Part shown: one piece after another, positions 26,316 through 34,706 of the stretch
Layout: every line of letters begins with the position of its first letter
Numbering within the stretch: position 1 is the stretch's first letter
Origin: Azonexus sp. R2A61
GTDB taxonomy: Bacteria; Pseudomonadota; Gammaproteobacteria; Burkholderiales; Rhodocyclaceae
Assembly (NCBI RefSeq): GCF_021401135.1
Contig: NZ_JACBFO010000001.1
Location: 248,001 to 312,000 of the forward strand
Direction of reading: 5' to 3'
Length of the DNA stretch: 64,000 bases
The notes under the pieces: generated by a model
What the model was told of the DNA's origin: nothing
Database searches by the model: none
The model's input: only the letters and a program-made list of their open reading frames with translations
Program-made: the position numbers and the translations under genes

Positions 26316-26555
26316 TCAGGGCCAGGCAAACATCATCCGGGGCGCGCGCCCTTTCCGTTCAGGCAAAGCCGCCCAGTCGATCTGTCGCAGCAAGTCCTCC
26401 GCCTCCGGTTGCCGCTGCCTGGCCAGCAACGACAGGGCAAGAAAGATACGCGCATCGTCGTCTTCCGGGTCTTTATCCAGCCGTTGCTGCGCATCGCTGC
26501 CTACCGACTCGGCATCGCCCTGCCGTCGCATCAGATGGATAAAGCGGATAGCCAA
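26316..26555 (-). CDS. Small TPR-like hypothetical protein, possibly a gene remnant
   Basis: This 79-residue frame with a TTG start reads LMRRQGDAESVGSDAQQRLD then DARIFLALSLLARQRQPEAEDLLRQIDW, a TPR-like helical pair, and ends in MMFAWP. An in-frame TGA lies 51 bp upstream of the TTG, and a different frame just upstream reads TDDERAERILSSSLRQFLVW, so the 5' end may be damaged. It lies downstream of the siderophore receptor on the same strand. It could be a short genuine gene or the remnant of a longer one. Confidence 0.4.
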   Translation of the reverse strand: MAIRFIHLMRRQGDAESVGSDAQQRLDKDPEDDDARIFLALSLLARQRQPEAEDLLRQIDWAALPERKGRAPRMMFAWP

Positions 26556-26617
26556 ACCAGGAATTGGCGCAAAGATGACGAGAGAATCCGCTCGGCACGT
26601 TCATCGTCGGTCTCCGA

Positions 26618-28759
26618 TCAGAAGCTGGCGCGCAAGGTCAGCACGTAGTTTCTCGGATCGCCGTAGGTGTTGTAGGTATTCGTACCGCCCAGCCGCGTGT
26701 AGTAGGTCGAATCCAGCACATTGTTGACATCCAGGGTCAACGCGTAATTCCGGGAGATTTCGTAGCCGATCTGGAGTTTGACGACAGCGTAGGAATTCTG
26801 CGTACGGGCAGCGACCGTGGCAGACGACGTGCCGCTGGCCGACTGACTGGCTCCGTTCACGCCAACCCCGATACTGAACCCCTTGAGCATTTCATCCGGC
26901 AAGCGGTACTTCGCCCACAATTTGTACAGATCCTTGGGATACCAGAAACTGACCGGTGCCCCCGTCGATGCCCCATTGTTCAACCATTTCGTGCTCAAGT
27001 AGGTGTAACCGGCAGACAGTTCCAGCCGACGCAACGGACGACCGACGACCTCGACTTCCCAGCCCTTGCTCTCAAGCTCGCCGGCCGCCGTGAAATAACC
27101 CGGATTGGCCAGATCGGACAACGCCCGATTGGTATCGTTGATTTTGAACAGCGCCAGTGTCGCCGCCAGCTTGCCGTCCAGGAATTCGGTCTTGCCGCCG
27201 ATCTCGTACTGCTTGCCGACACGCGGATCGAGCGTTGTCTGATCCGCCCGACGCTGGGTCTGCGGGACAAAGATGTCGGCATAGCTGGCATACAACGTCA
27301 GCAGCTTGTTCACGTCGTAGACGATGCCGGCATAAGGCGTGAACTCACCCGTGCTTCGCGCGCCGTGGCTCCACTCGGTAGGAGCCGGGTTGGGTTCGAT
27401 GGTGCGCGACTTGTAGCGATAATTCGACAGACGCCCCCCCAGCACGGCTTTCAACGAATCCGTCAGATTGAGCGTAAGCTTCCCGTAAACCCCTTGCTGC
27501 GTCGTGATGCTGTCGCTGCCGGTCCGATAGACGACGTCCGGTTCAGCAACCGCTGGCGGATCGCCCAGGACCACGTTGGGCACATTCAGATAGCCGCTTA
27601 GCGGCGAATTCGGATTGGCGCCCCGGCCCGTGCTCCGGAAACTGCTGTAATTGGCGCCGACCAGCATCGTATGCCGACGGCCGAGCACCTCGAAAGGCCC
27701 GCTGGCGAACAGGTCGGCACTGTTATTCGAATAGTCGTAATCGAATTCGCGACGCGCATAGTTGCTGATCGTCATCGTCGCCGGATTGACGCCATCGGTG
27801 GCATAACCATCCTTGAAGAAAAAGCCCTGGTCACGGCGACCGATCTTCAGCATTGCCGTCCAGTCGTTGTCGAACGCGTGGCGAAGTTCTGCACCGACCT
27901 CGGTCGTCTCCCAGTTCAGCCTGTTCCAGTCGGGATAGGGATTGAATGAACGGGGAACCGACAGGAAACTGCCATTGGTGTAGGTCGGCAAACCAGAAAA
28001 ACCCGTTGAATCGTTTTTCTGGTAGCTCGCAAACAGGTTGGCCTGCGTTCTCGAGGTCAAATCGAAATCGAGGGTCCCGTAAGCCAGCCACTTCCGGTCA
28101 TGAACGCGGTTGAAGACAAAATCGCGGTCAATGTAGGACACCACTGCGCGGCCCCGCATGCTGCCGGCAGCATTGAGCGGTCCAGTGATATCGGCTTCCA
28201 GTCGGTTGTTGTTCCAGGTTCCGGTCGACAGCAGCCCCGTTGCGGCAAACACATTTTTCGGCCGCTTGCGGACAAAATTGACCGTTCCGGAGAATGATCC
28301 CGATCCCTGCAGCACCCCTGCCGGCCCCCGCTGAACTTCGATTCGCTCGTACAAGGCCAGATCGAACTGCTGATAGCCGGACAAGGGCATGGCCGACGGC
28401 AGACCATCGTTCTGCATTTCCAGCGCCCCGCCGCGCGCATGATACTGGCCCTGCGTGATGTCATTCGAAATGGCCTGAACTCCGGTGATCTGGCTCAGGG
28501 CATCCCAGGTCGTCACCATGTTCTGGTCATCCATCTGCGCACGAGTCAGCACCGAAACCGAATTGGGAATTTCGCGGCTGGATTGAGGGAGTTTGCCGGC
28601 CACGGTGGCCTTGTCGGCCTTGTAGCCGTGTTCTGCTTCAGCCGATACCAGCACTTCAGGCAAAGTCTTTGTAATGTTGCCGGGTTCCGGGGTTTCGGCG
28701 TGAACGCCGGTTGCGCCCAGCGCGACAAGCACCGAAGCTAAGCGAGCGGATTGATGCAT
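26618..28759 (-). CDS. TonB-dependent siderophore receptor
   Basis: This 713-residue outer-membrane receptor has a signal peptide MHQSARLASVLVALGATGVHA, a TonB-box-like LPEVLVSAE and a plug domain (SREIPNSVSVLTRAQMDDQN, YERIEVQRGPAGVLQGSGS). The beta-barrel ends in a terminal aromatic (VLTLRASF). The SFSGTVNFVRKRP segment is typical of ferric-siderophore receptors such as FpvA/FhuE relatives. A GTG start at 28801 is possible, but the ATG begins a standard signal peptide. GC content looks lower than in neighbouring genes. No Fur box is evident upstream, and no siderophore synthesis genes are near. Confidence 0.9.
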   Translation of the reverse strand: MHQSARLASVLVALGATGVHAETPEPGNITKTLPEVLVSAEAEHGYKADKATVAGKLPQSSREIPNSVSVLTRAQMDDQNMVTTWDALSQITGVQAISNDITQGQYHARGGALEMQNDGLPSAMPLSGYQQFDLALYERIEVQRGPAGVLQGSGSFSGTVNFVRKRPKNVFAATGLLSTGTWNNNRLEADITGPLNAAGSMRGRAVVSYIDRDFVFNRVHDRKWLAYGTLDFDLTSRTQANLFASYQKNDSTGFSGLPTYTNGSFLSVPRSFNPYPDWNRLNWETTEVGAELRHAFDNDWTAMLKIGRRDQGFFFKDGYATDGVNPATMTISNYARREFDYDYSNNSADLFASGPFEVLGRRHTMLVGANYSSFRSTGRGANPNSPLSGYLNVPNVVLGDPPAVAEPDVVYRTGSDSITTQQGVYGKLTLNLTDSLKAVLGGRLSNYRYKSRTIEPNPAPTEWSHGARSTGEFTPYAGIVYDVNKLLTLYASYADIFVPQTQRRADQTTLDPRVGKQYEIGGKTEFLDGKLAATLALFKINDTNRALSDLANPGYFTAAGELESKGWEVEVVGRPLRRLELSAGYTYLSTKWLNNGASTGAPVSFWYPKDLYKLWAKYRLPDEMLKGFSIGVGVNGASQSASGTSSATVAARTQNSYAVVKLQIGYEISRNYALTLDVNNVLDSTYYTRLGGTNTYNTYGDPRNYVLTLRASF

Positions 28760-28869
28760 TTTGGTCTCGGACAAAAAAGTGGCGGCATTGTCCGAAACCA
28801 CCGCCGGCAGGGGAATGTGGCAAATTGCCGCAGCTCAGGGAACGACGCCGGCCGGCGCGCCCGGGCACA

Positions 28870-29622
28870 TTACCGGAACGCCGGCCGCAACATCAGTTCC
28901 AGCCCGAGGCCGATCAGGAACAACAGGAAACACAGGCGGAAGGTGCGCAGGCTGATGCGGGCCCGGATTCGCTGGCCCAGCCACATGCCGGCCAAGGCCG
29001 GCAGGATGGCCAGCGCCGACAGGCCGAGTTGACCGACCTGAAACACGCCGTGCAGGAGCAGACCGCCGGCCAGCGACAGCGCCGACACGGTGAACGACAG
29101 CCCGAGCGCCTGGATCAGCCGCTCGCGCCCCAATTGCAGCGATTGCAGATAGGGCACCGCCGGCATCACGAAAACCCCGGTAACGCCGGCCACCAGACCG
29201 GTCAGCAGGCCGACCGGCGGCGACAGCCAGCGTTCGGTGCGGGGCGAGACGAACGACGGCGGCGCGATCAGCGCCCAGGCGGCATAGACGATCAGCGCCA
29301 CACCGAGCGCAAAACCGGACCACAGCGCATCGATGCTGGCCAGCGCCGACGCACCGGCCAGCGTGCCGGCGACGATACCGAGCAGCAAACCGGCAAAGCG
29401 TCGCAACAGTGCGCCCAGCGCCCGCCCGCCGAACAGTTGCCAGACGTTGGTCACAAAGGATGGCACGACCAGCAGCGCGGCGGCGGCGGCCGGCGGCATG
29501 AACAAGCCGAGCAGGCCCATTGCCACGGTCGGCAGGCCCATGCCGGTGACGCCCTTGACCAGGCCGGCGACGATGAAGGTGAGGAAAAACCCCAGCGAGA
29601 GCGAATTCAGGATGTCGTTCAT
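28870..29622 (-). CDS. TSUP-family (TauE/SafE) membrane exporter
   Basis: This 250-residue protein has about eight membrane helices and the family motifs GLVKGVTGMGLPTVAMGLLG near the N-terminus and GLVAGVTGVFVMPAVPYLQSL in the second half. The superfamily moves sulfite, sulfonates or other organic anions. It is divergent from a LysR regulator that probably controls it. The start at 29622 was chosen so that the N-terminus begins directly before the first helix. Confidence 0.87.
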   Translation of the reverse strand: MNDILNSLSLGFFLTFIVAGLVKGVTGMGLPTVAMGLLGLFMPPAAAAALLVVPSFVTNVWQLFGGRALGALLRRFAGLLLGIVAGTLAGASALASIDALWSGFALGVALIVYAAWALIAPPSFVSPRTERWLSPPVGLLTGLVAGVTGVFVMPAVPYLQSLQLGRERLIQALGLSFTVSALSLAGGLLLHGVFQVGQLGLSALAILPALAGMWLGQRIRARISLRTFRLCFLLFLIGLGLELMLRPAFR

Positions 29623-29714
29623 GGCGCCTATTGGACGTCCTGCGGTCGACGGGCACAATGCGGATTTTTCCAGCCAGCCTTCGGTTTTGCCGAAGGCGGA
29701 AACGCGGAGGCCGC

Positions 29715-30608
29715 ATGCGTCTCGATCTTGCCGATCTCAGATTGTTCCTGGCCGTCGTCGAGGCGGGCAGCATCACCCAGGGCGCGCAACGGGCCAATCT
29801 GGCGCTGGCCTCGGCCAGCGAGCGGCTGCGCGCCATCGAGGACGACGCCGGCGTGCAGTTGCTGGAACGGCGTAGCCGCGGCATCGCGCTCACCGAAGCC
29901 GGCGCGGCGCTCGCCCACCATGCGCGGCTGATCCTGCGCCAGCGCGACGCCTTGCAGGGCGAACTGCGCGCCTTCGCCGCCGGCGCGCGCGGCACGCTCA
30001 GCCTGTACGCCAACACCGCCGCCCTGACCGAATTCCTGCCCGCCCGTCTCGCACCCTGGCTGGCCGCCCGGCCGCAACTCAACGTCGATCTCAAGGAACG
30101 GACCAGCGTCGAGATCGTCAAGGCGATCGAGGCCGGTCTGGTCGAAGCCGGCATCGTCACCGATGCGGTCGACGCCGGCACCCTGCAACTGATCCCGGTC
30201 GCCGACGACCCGCTGGTCGTGCTCACCGAGCCCGGCCATCCGCTGGCCGGCCGCCGCCAGCTGGCTTTTGCCGACATCCTGCACGAAACCTTCGTCGGTT
30301 TTCCGGCCGGCAGCGCGATCCAGGAGCACCTGGACGGACGCGCCCGCAACGCCGGTCATCCGCTGGCCTTACGCATCCGCCTGCCAAGCTACGAGGGCGT
30401 CTGCGAAATGGTCGCCCACGGCATCGGCATCGCCGTCCTGCCGGCCAGCGTCGCCCGGCGCTACCGGCGGCGCTACGACTACCGGGCGATTCCGCTGCGC
30501 GAAAGCTGGGCCGAACGGCGGCTGTGCCTGTGCTATCGCGACCGTGCCGGACTGTCCGCGGCCACCGGCGAGCTGATGGACTATCTGGCCGGCACGAGCG
30601 GCAGCTGA
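29715..30608 (+). CDS. LysR-family transcriptional regulator
   Basis: This 297-residue regulator has an N-terminal HTH (LADLRLFLAVVEAGSITQGAQRANLALASASERLRAIEDDAGV) and a periplasmic-binding-like effector domain (LSLYANTAALTEFLPARLAPWL). A GCGGAGG site precedes ATG 29715. It is divergent from the TSUP exporter across a 92-bp region containing a TGCGGTCGAC partial repeat. Local autoregulation and control of the exporter are inferred. Confidence 0.88.
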   Translation: MRLDLADLRLFLAVVEAGSITQGAQRANLALASASERLRAIEDDAGVQLLERRSRGIALTEAGAALAHHARLILRQRDALQGELRAFAAGARGTLSLYANTAALTEFLPARLAPWLAARPQLNVDLKERTSVEIVKAIEAGLVEAGIVTDAVDAGTLQLIPVADDPLVVLTEPGHPLAGRRQLAFADILHETFVGFPAGSAIQEHLDGRARNAGHPLALRIRLPSYEGVCEMVAHGIGIAVLPASVARRYRRRYDYRAIPLRESWAERRLCLCYRDRAGLSAATGELMDYLAGTSGS

Positions 30609-30624
30609 GGGGCGCAACGCCCGC

Positions 30625-32085
30625 TCAACCGAGCAGCGTTTCCAGCACCGGCCGCATGGCCGCGATGCCGCGCCGGATGGCCGGTTCGCCGAACGACGAA
30701 AAGCCCATCACCAGCCCCGGCGGTGCCGGCTGCTGCAGACGGTAGAAGGCAATCGGCCGGGTTTCGATACCCCATTGGGCGAGCGCCGCCACCACCGCCC
30801 GATCGTCGCTGGCGGCCGGCAGCAAGGCCGTGGCGTCCAGCCCGGTGGTGATCGGCGCCACCTGCAGCAGGCCGGCCAGTTGCGCCCGGCAGGCCTGCTC
30901 GAAGGCAGCGGCGCGTTCGCCGTAGCGCTGACGCATCTGGCGCAGGTGGCGTGCGAAATGCCCTTCGTCGATGAAGGCGGCAAGCACGCCCTGCTGGAAC
31001 AGCGACTGATGCCGGCAGGTCAGCGACAGCGCCGCGGCAAACGGCTCGACCAGCCAGTCCGGCACCACCGCGTAGGCCAGCCGCAGCGCCGGAAACAGCA
31101 ACTTGCTGAAGGTGCCCAGATAGAGCACGCGACCGTGCCGGTCGAGGCTTTTCATCGCCGGCAGCGGCGCCCCGTCGAAGCGGTATTCGCCGTCGTAGTC
31201 GTCCTCGACGATCAGCGCATCCTGCGCCTCGGCCCAGGCGAGCAGCGCCAGCCGGCGATCGACCGGCATCGTCCCGCCGAGCGGCGACTGGTGCGCCGCC
31301 GTCACATAAGCCAGCCGGCCGGGCGGCAGCGCATCGGTACGCATGCCGGCAGCGTCCACCGGCACGCCGTGCACCGTCGCACCGCTCAACGCGAACAGCC
31401 TAGCCGCCCCCGGGTAGCCCGGATCTTCGACCAGGGCGCCGTCGCCGGCATCGAGCAACAGCCGGGCACAGAGGTCCAGCGCTTGCTGCGCGCTGCCGAC
31501 GATCATCACGTTGTCGGCCGTGCAGGCGATCCGCTGCGCGTAGCGCAGATGCTCGGCAATCGCCCGGCGCAGCAAGGGATCGCCGGCCGGCTCGGCATAA
31601 CCGAGATCGTCGGCGCGGATCGTCCGGCTGTGACGGCTGCTCAGGCGATGCCAGACGGCCCGCGGAAAAGCCTGCAGGTCCGGCTGGTTGGGACTGAACG
31701 GCCGCGCCGTGGTGCGCCCCTCGCGGGAAGCGAACGGGCTGTCGGCCAGCAGCCGGCCCAGGCGCGACAAACGTGGCGGCGCAGCAGGCGGCGGTGTTGT
31801 GTCGGCAAGCGGCGGCGCAACGGGCAGATTCGGCACCACGCAGGTGCCGCTGCCGGTGGTACCGGCCAGATAGCCCTCGGCGATCAACTGTTCGTAGGCG
31901 GCCAGCACCGTGCCGCGCGAAACCCCTTGTTGCCGGGCGAAATCGCGCGTGGACGGCAGTCGACCGCCGGGCGCGATGCGCCCGCTCAGGATCGCCGCCC
32001 GCAGTTCGCCGCACAGCCAGCGTTGCAGTGAGATGCCCGGCGGCCGTTCGGCCAGGGCCAGCTCCAGTTCACCGGCACGCTTCAT
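30625..32085 (-). CDS. MocR/PdxR-type regulator (GntR HTH fused to aminotransferase domain)
   Basis: This 486-residue protein has a GntR winged helix at 15-80 (LCGELRAAILSGRIAPGGRLPSTRDFARQQGVSRGTVLAAYEQL) and a class I aminotransferase-like domain with the PLP lysine in YLGTFSKLLFPALRLAY. The PLP-site aspartate lies in VEDPGYPG / IVEDDYDGEYR. Such regulators use PLP as effector and usually act on divergent genes. The divergent neighbour is an AhpD-like gene 108 bp away, its most likely target. Confidence 0.9.
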   Translation of the reverse strand: MKRAGELELALAERPPGISLQRWLCGELRAAILSGRIAPGGRLPSTRDFARQQGVSRGTVLAAYEQLIAEGYLAGTTGSGTCVVPNLPVAPPLADTTPPPAAPPRLSRLGRLLADSPFASREGRTTARPFSPNQPDLQAFPRAVWHRLSSRHSRTIRADDLGYAEPAGDPLLRRAIAEHLRYAQRIACTADNVMIVGSAQQALDLCARLLLDAGDGALVEDPGYPGAARLFALSGATVHGVPVDAAGMRTDALPPGRLAYVTAAHQSPLGGTMPVDRRLALLAWAEAQDALIVEDDYDGEYRFDGAPLPAMKSLDRHGRVLYLGTFSKLLFPALRLAYAVVPDWLVEPFAAALSLTCRHQSLFQQGVLAAFIDEGHFARHLRQMRQRYGERAAAFEQACRAQLAGLLQVAPITTGLDATALLPAASDDRAVVAALAQWGIETRPIAFYRLQQPAPPGLVMGFSSFGEPAIRRGIAAMRPVLETLLG

Positions 32086-32193
32086 CGAAATGGCCCAATC
32101 AAATCGTCAATAAATGGATATTTGAATCGTACCACTCAGCGCTTAGCATGCCTCCATCCTGCCTCGCAGGCCCCCATCGAAAAGGAGAGTTTC

Positions 32194-32634
32194 ATGGAAC
32201 AGCGTTTCGACATCGGCAAACTGATTCCCGACGGCTACAAGGCCATGTTCGGCGTACACACCTACGTGCAGGGCTGCGGCCTCGAGCTCGGCCTGCTCGA
32301 ACTGGTGCGGCTGCGCGTCTCGCAGATCAACGGCTGCGCCTTCTGCGTCGCCATGCACGTGCCGCTGGGCCGCAAGTACGGCCTCAGCGAGAACCAGCTG
32401 CAACTGGTCGCCACCTGGAAAGAAGCGCCGATCTACAGTGCGCGGGAACGCGCCGCGCTGGCCTGGGCCGAGGCCATCACCAGCCTGCGCGACCAGGAGG
32501 TGCCGGATGCGGTCTACGCCCAGGTCGAGGCCAATTTCACCGCGCAGGAGATTGCCAACCTGACGCTGGGCATCGCCGAAATCAACAGCTGGAACCGTCT
32601 GATGGTCGCCTCGCGCACGCCGCCGATGCTGTAA
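32194..32634 (+). CDS. Carboxymuconolactone decarboxylase-family / AhpD-like peroxidase
   Basis: This 146-residue protein has the AhpD motif E-x11-C-x2-C-x3-H: LELVRLRVSQINGCAFCVAMHV gives E36, C48, C51 and H55. Proteins with this CxxC are alkylhydroperoxidase-like rather than true decarboxylases. AAAGGAGAG precedes the ATG. It is divergent from the MocR-type regulator and ends at a strong terminator. Confidence 0.87.
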   Translation: MEQRFDIGKLIPDGYKAMFGVHTYVQGCGLELGLLELVRLRVSQINGCAFCVAMHVPLGRKYGLSENQLQLVATWKEAPIYSARERAALAWAEAITSLRDQEVPDAVYAQVEANFTAQEIANLTLGIAEINSWNRLMVASRTPPML

Positions 32635-32649
32635 ACGCCACCACGAAAG

Positions 32650-32678
32650 AAAAAAGCCGGGCATTCCCCGGCTTTTTT
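32650..32678. terminator. Bidirectional Rho-independent terminator
   Basis: AAAAAA-GCCGGG / CCCGGC-TTTTTT with a 5-base loop lies between the convergent AhpD-like and DsrE-like genes. A-run and T-run flanks make it work in both directions. A TGCGGTCGACCGCA palindrome follows at 32688-32701. Confidence 0.9.
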
Positions 32679-32687
32679 GCGTTTTTC

Positions 32688-32701
32688 TGCGGTCGACCGC
32701 A
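32688..32701. repeat. TGCGGTCGACCGCA palindrome
   Basis: This 14-bp perfect palindrome lies immediately after the bidirectional terminator and 2 bp before the stop of the DsrE-like gene. It is an intergenic member of the repeat family seen across the window. Confidence 0.8.
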
Positions 32702-32702
32702 A

Positions 32703-33230
32703 TTATTCGATGATTTCCGGGTGCTTTTCCAGGAAATCGGCCCGCTTGGTGCGCAGGATGGTCGCCGCGTTGATGTAGGCGTAACCCTTGTGCTGCCACT
32801 TGGCCAGCTCGGTCATCGCGGCCGGCACCACGGTCACCACGTCGTAGAAATCCTCCGGCTTGTAGCCGCGGAATTTCGCCGCATTACGGCAGACGCGAAA
32901 ACTGACACCCTGCGCGGCCAGCGCCTTCAGGCGCTCATAGACATCCGGGTAGGCCGCACGATTCAGCCGCGACAGCATGTGCAGTTCGTTGCCGTGCGCC
33001 ACGACCACGATATGCGACTGTTTCAGGTCGCCGAATTCCTTCAGGCCGTTCACATGGTTGCTGACGTAGCCGAGGCCCTGCAGCAGGTCTTCCGGGCGTT
33101 CCAGATTGAACTGGTAAACCGTCTTCTGGGCGCCCAGCGGCGCGTCGTCGAAGCGCGAGGCATCGTCCGGGCCGGCCCAGGCCAGCGGGCCGGCAATCGT
33201 GAACAGCAGGGCAAGAAGCCATCGCTTCAT
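32703..33230 (-). CDS. Periplasmic DsrE-family protein
   Basis: This 175-residue protein has a signal peptide (MKRWLLALLFTIAGPLAWAG) and a DsrE-like fold: VYQFNLERPEDLLQGLGYVSNHVNGLKEFGD, HIVVVAHGNELHMLSR and GVSFRVCRNAAKFRGYKPEDF. The single cysteine in the last segment is at the usual DsrE position. The function is unknown; exported DsrE proteins may bind sulfur compounds. A GAGAGGAG site precedes the ATG. Confidence 0.82.
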   Translation of the reverse strand: MKRWLLALLFTIAGPLAWAGPDDASRFDDAPLGAQKTVYQFNLERPEDLLQGLGYVSNHVNGLKEFGDLKQSHIVVVAHGNELHMLSRLNRAAYPDVYERLKALAAQGVSFRVCRNAAKFRGYKPEDFYDVVTVVPAAMTELAKWQHKGYAYINAATILRTKRADFLEKHPEIIE

Positions 33231-33359
33231 GGTCAATCTCCTCTCGTTGGGGTTTCCTGGTGTTGTTCTGGCAGGACGGCCCGAAAGCGCCGTCCGGCGG
33301 TCCCCAATCTTGCCACGGTCGACACTGCGATGACAGAAAAAATCGCCCGGCACGCCGGC

Positions 33360-33668
33360 TCAGAACTTCTCCGAGCGCAGCACCGACACCTCGCTCAGGT
33401 AGCAGATCATCGCGTAGCTGCGGAAGTAGTGTTCCTGCAGATGGCCGGCAATCGTATCGGCCACCGCTGCCTCGCACAGGATGTCGATGCGCACGTTGCC
33501 GCTCATCGGCCAGCCGCCGTCGCGTTCGCCGTGTTGGCCCCAGCCGCGAGCATCGCTGGCGGTCGAGCCGTGGGCGCCGAGCCGGCGGGCGTCGGCCAGC
33601 ACCCGGGCCTCGATCGAGGCCTCGCAGATCACCGTCAGCAAGGTACGGCGCGTATGCAGCATGCTCAT
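33360..33668 (-). CDS. sbtB: SbtB, PII-like regulator of bicarbonate transport
   Basis: This 102-residue PII-like protein has GSTASDARGWGQHGERDGGW as its T-loop region, then NVRIDILCEAAVADTIAGHL and a C-terminal SYAMICYLSEVSVLRSEKF. These match the SbtB pattern in which the T-loop is followed by an xNIRVE strand. SbtB binds adenyl nucleotides and inhibits SbtA. The start overlaps the sbtA stop by one base (TGATG), so the pair is coupled. Confidence 0.85.
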   Translation of the reverse strand: MSMLHTRRTLLTVICEASIEARVLADARRLGAHGSTASDARGWGQHGERDGGWPMSGNVRIDILCEAAVADTIAGHLQEHYFRSYAMICYLSEVSVLRSEKF

Positions 33669-34609
33669 CAGATCACTCCTTGAAATTGATTGGCCAGCCA
33701 GTAATAGGTCGGAATCCCGACCACCAGGTTGAACGGAAAGGTCACCCCCAGCGAGGCGCCGATGGACAGTGCCGGATTGGCCTCCGGCACGGCGATGCGC
33801 ATCGCCGCCGGCGCCGCGATGTAGGAAGCGCTGGCGTACAGCGTGGCGAGCAGCGCGGCACCGCCGACCGACAGGCCGAGCAGCGTCGCCGTCAGCGCGC
33901 CCAGCGCGCCGGCGAACAGCGGCATGGCCACCGCAAAGCCGATCAGGAAAGCCCCGGCCCGGCGCAGGTCGCCCAGCCGGCTGGCCGCCACCAGCCCCAT
34001 TTCGAGCAGGAAGATCGCCAGCAAACCCTTGAACAGGTCGAAGAACACCCGGTCCAGCGGCTTCAGCCCGTCGGCACCGGCCAGCCAGCCGATCACCAGC
34101 CCGCCGAGCAACAGCACGATGCTCTTGCCGGCAAACACCTCGTGCAGCACCTTGCCCTGCCCGCCGGCATTCGCCCCGCGGCGCGCCAGCCAGACGCCGA
34201 TCATCAGCGCCGGAAACTCCAGCAACACCAGGAACACCACCATGTAGCCCTCGAAGGCCTGACCGACGCCGCTCAGATACGCCCCGGCAACGGCAAAGGT
34301 CACCACGCTGACCGAACCGTAATGCGCCGCCACCGACGCCGCGTCGGCGCGCGACAGCCGGCCCAGGCGCTGCAGCACCGGAAAGGCGATCAACGGGATC
34401 AGTGCGCCGACGCCGACCACCACCAGCACCGGCAGCACCAGCGCCGACAACGACTGCCGCGCCAGCTCGACGCCGCCCTTCAGGCCGATCGCCAGCAGCA
34501 GGAAGATGCTCAGCGACTCGTAGAGCACCGCCGGAATCTTCAGATCGGAACGCATCACCCCGGCCAGCAGGCCGAGCAGGAAAAACAGGATCACGGGTTC
34601 GAAAGGCAT
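33668..34609 (-). CDS. sbtA: SbtA, sodium-dependent bicarbonate permease
   Basis: This 313-residue membrane protein has about ten helices and belongs to the DUF897/SbtA family: VILFFLLGLLAGVMRSDLKIPAVLYESLSIFLLLAIGLKGG, AAHYGSVSVVTFAVAGAYL and GASLGVTFPFNLVVGIPTYYWLA. SbtA takes up bicarbonate with sodium. It is best known from cyanobacteria but occurs in many proteobacteria. The ATG at 34609 is used. It is divergent from a CbbR-like regulator and coupled to sbtB. Confidence 0.9.
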   Translation of the reverse strand: MPFEPVILFFLLGLLAGVMRSDLKIPAVLYESLSIFLLLAIGLKGGVELARQSLSALVLPVLVVVGVGALIPLIAFPVLQRLGRLSRADAASVAAHYGSVSVVTFAVAGAYLSGVGQAFEGYMVVFLVLLEFPALMIGVWLARRGANAGGQGKVLHEVFAGKSIVLLLGGLVIGWLAGADGLKPLDRVFFDLFKGLLAIFLLEMGLVAASRLGDLRRAGAFLIGFAVAMPLFAGALGALTATLLGLSVGGAALLATLYASASYIAAPAAMRIAVPEANPALSIGASLGVTFPFNLVVGIPTYYWLANQFQGVI

Positions 34610-34706
34610 TGCAGGCCCCACTCAATGACAACGGAGCGCACTATTCCAGCCCGGAACCATTAAATCCAATTAAACTTTTTCGACAAAATCATTTATAAAA
34701 ACTTAT

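Noticed and set aside
34610..34706. Specific LysR binding boxes in the sbtA/LysR spacer
   Set aside because: The spacer is AT-rich and offers several T-N11-A patterns; I cannot choose one from sequence alone.
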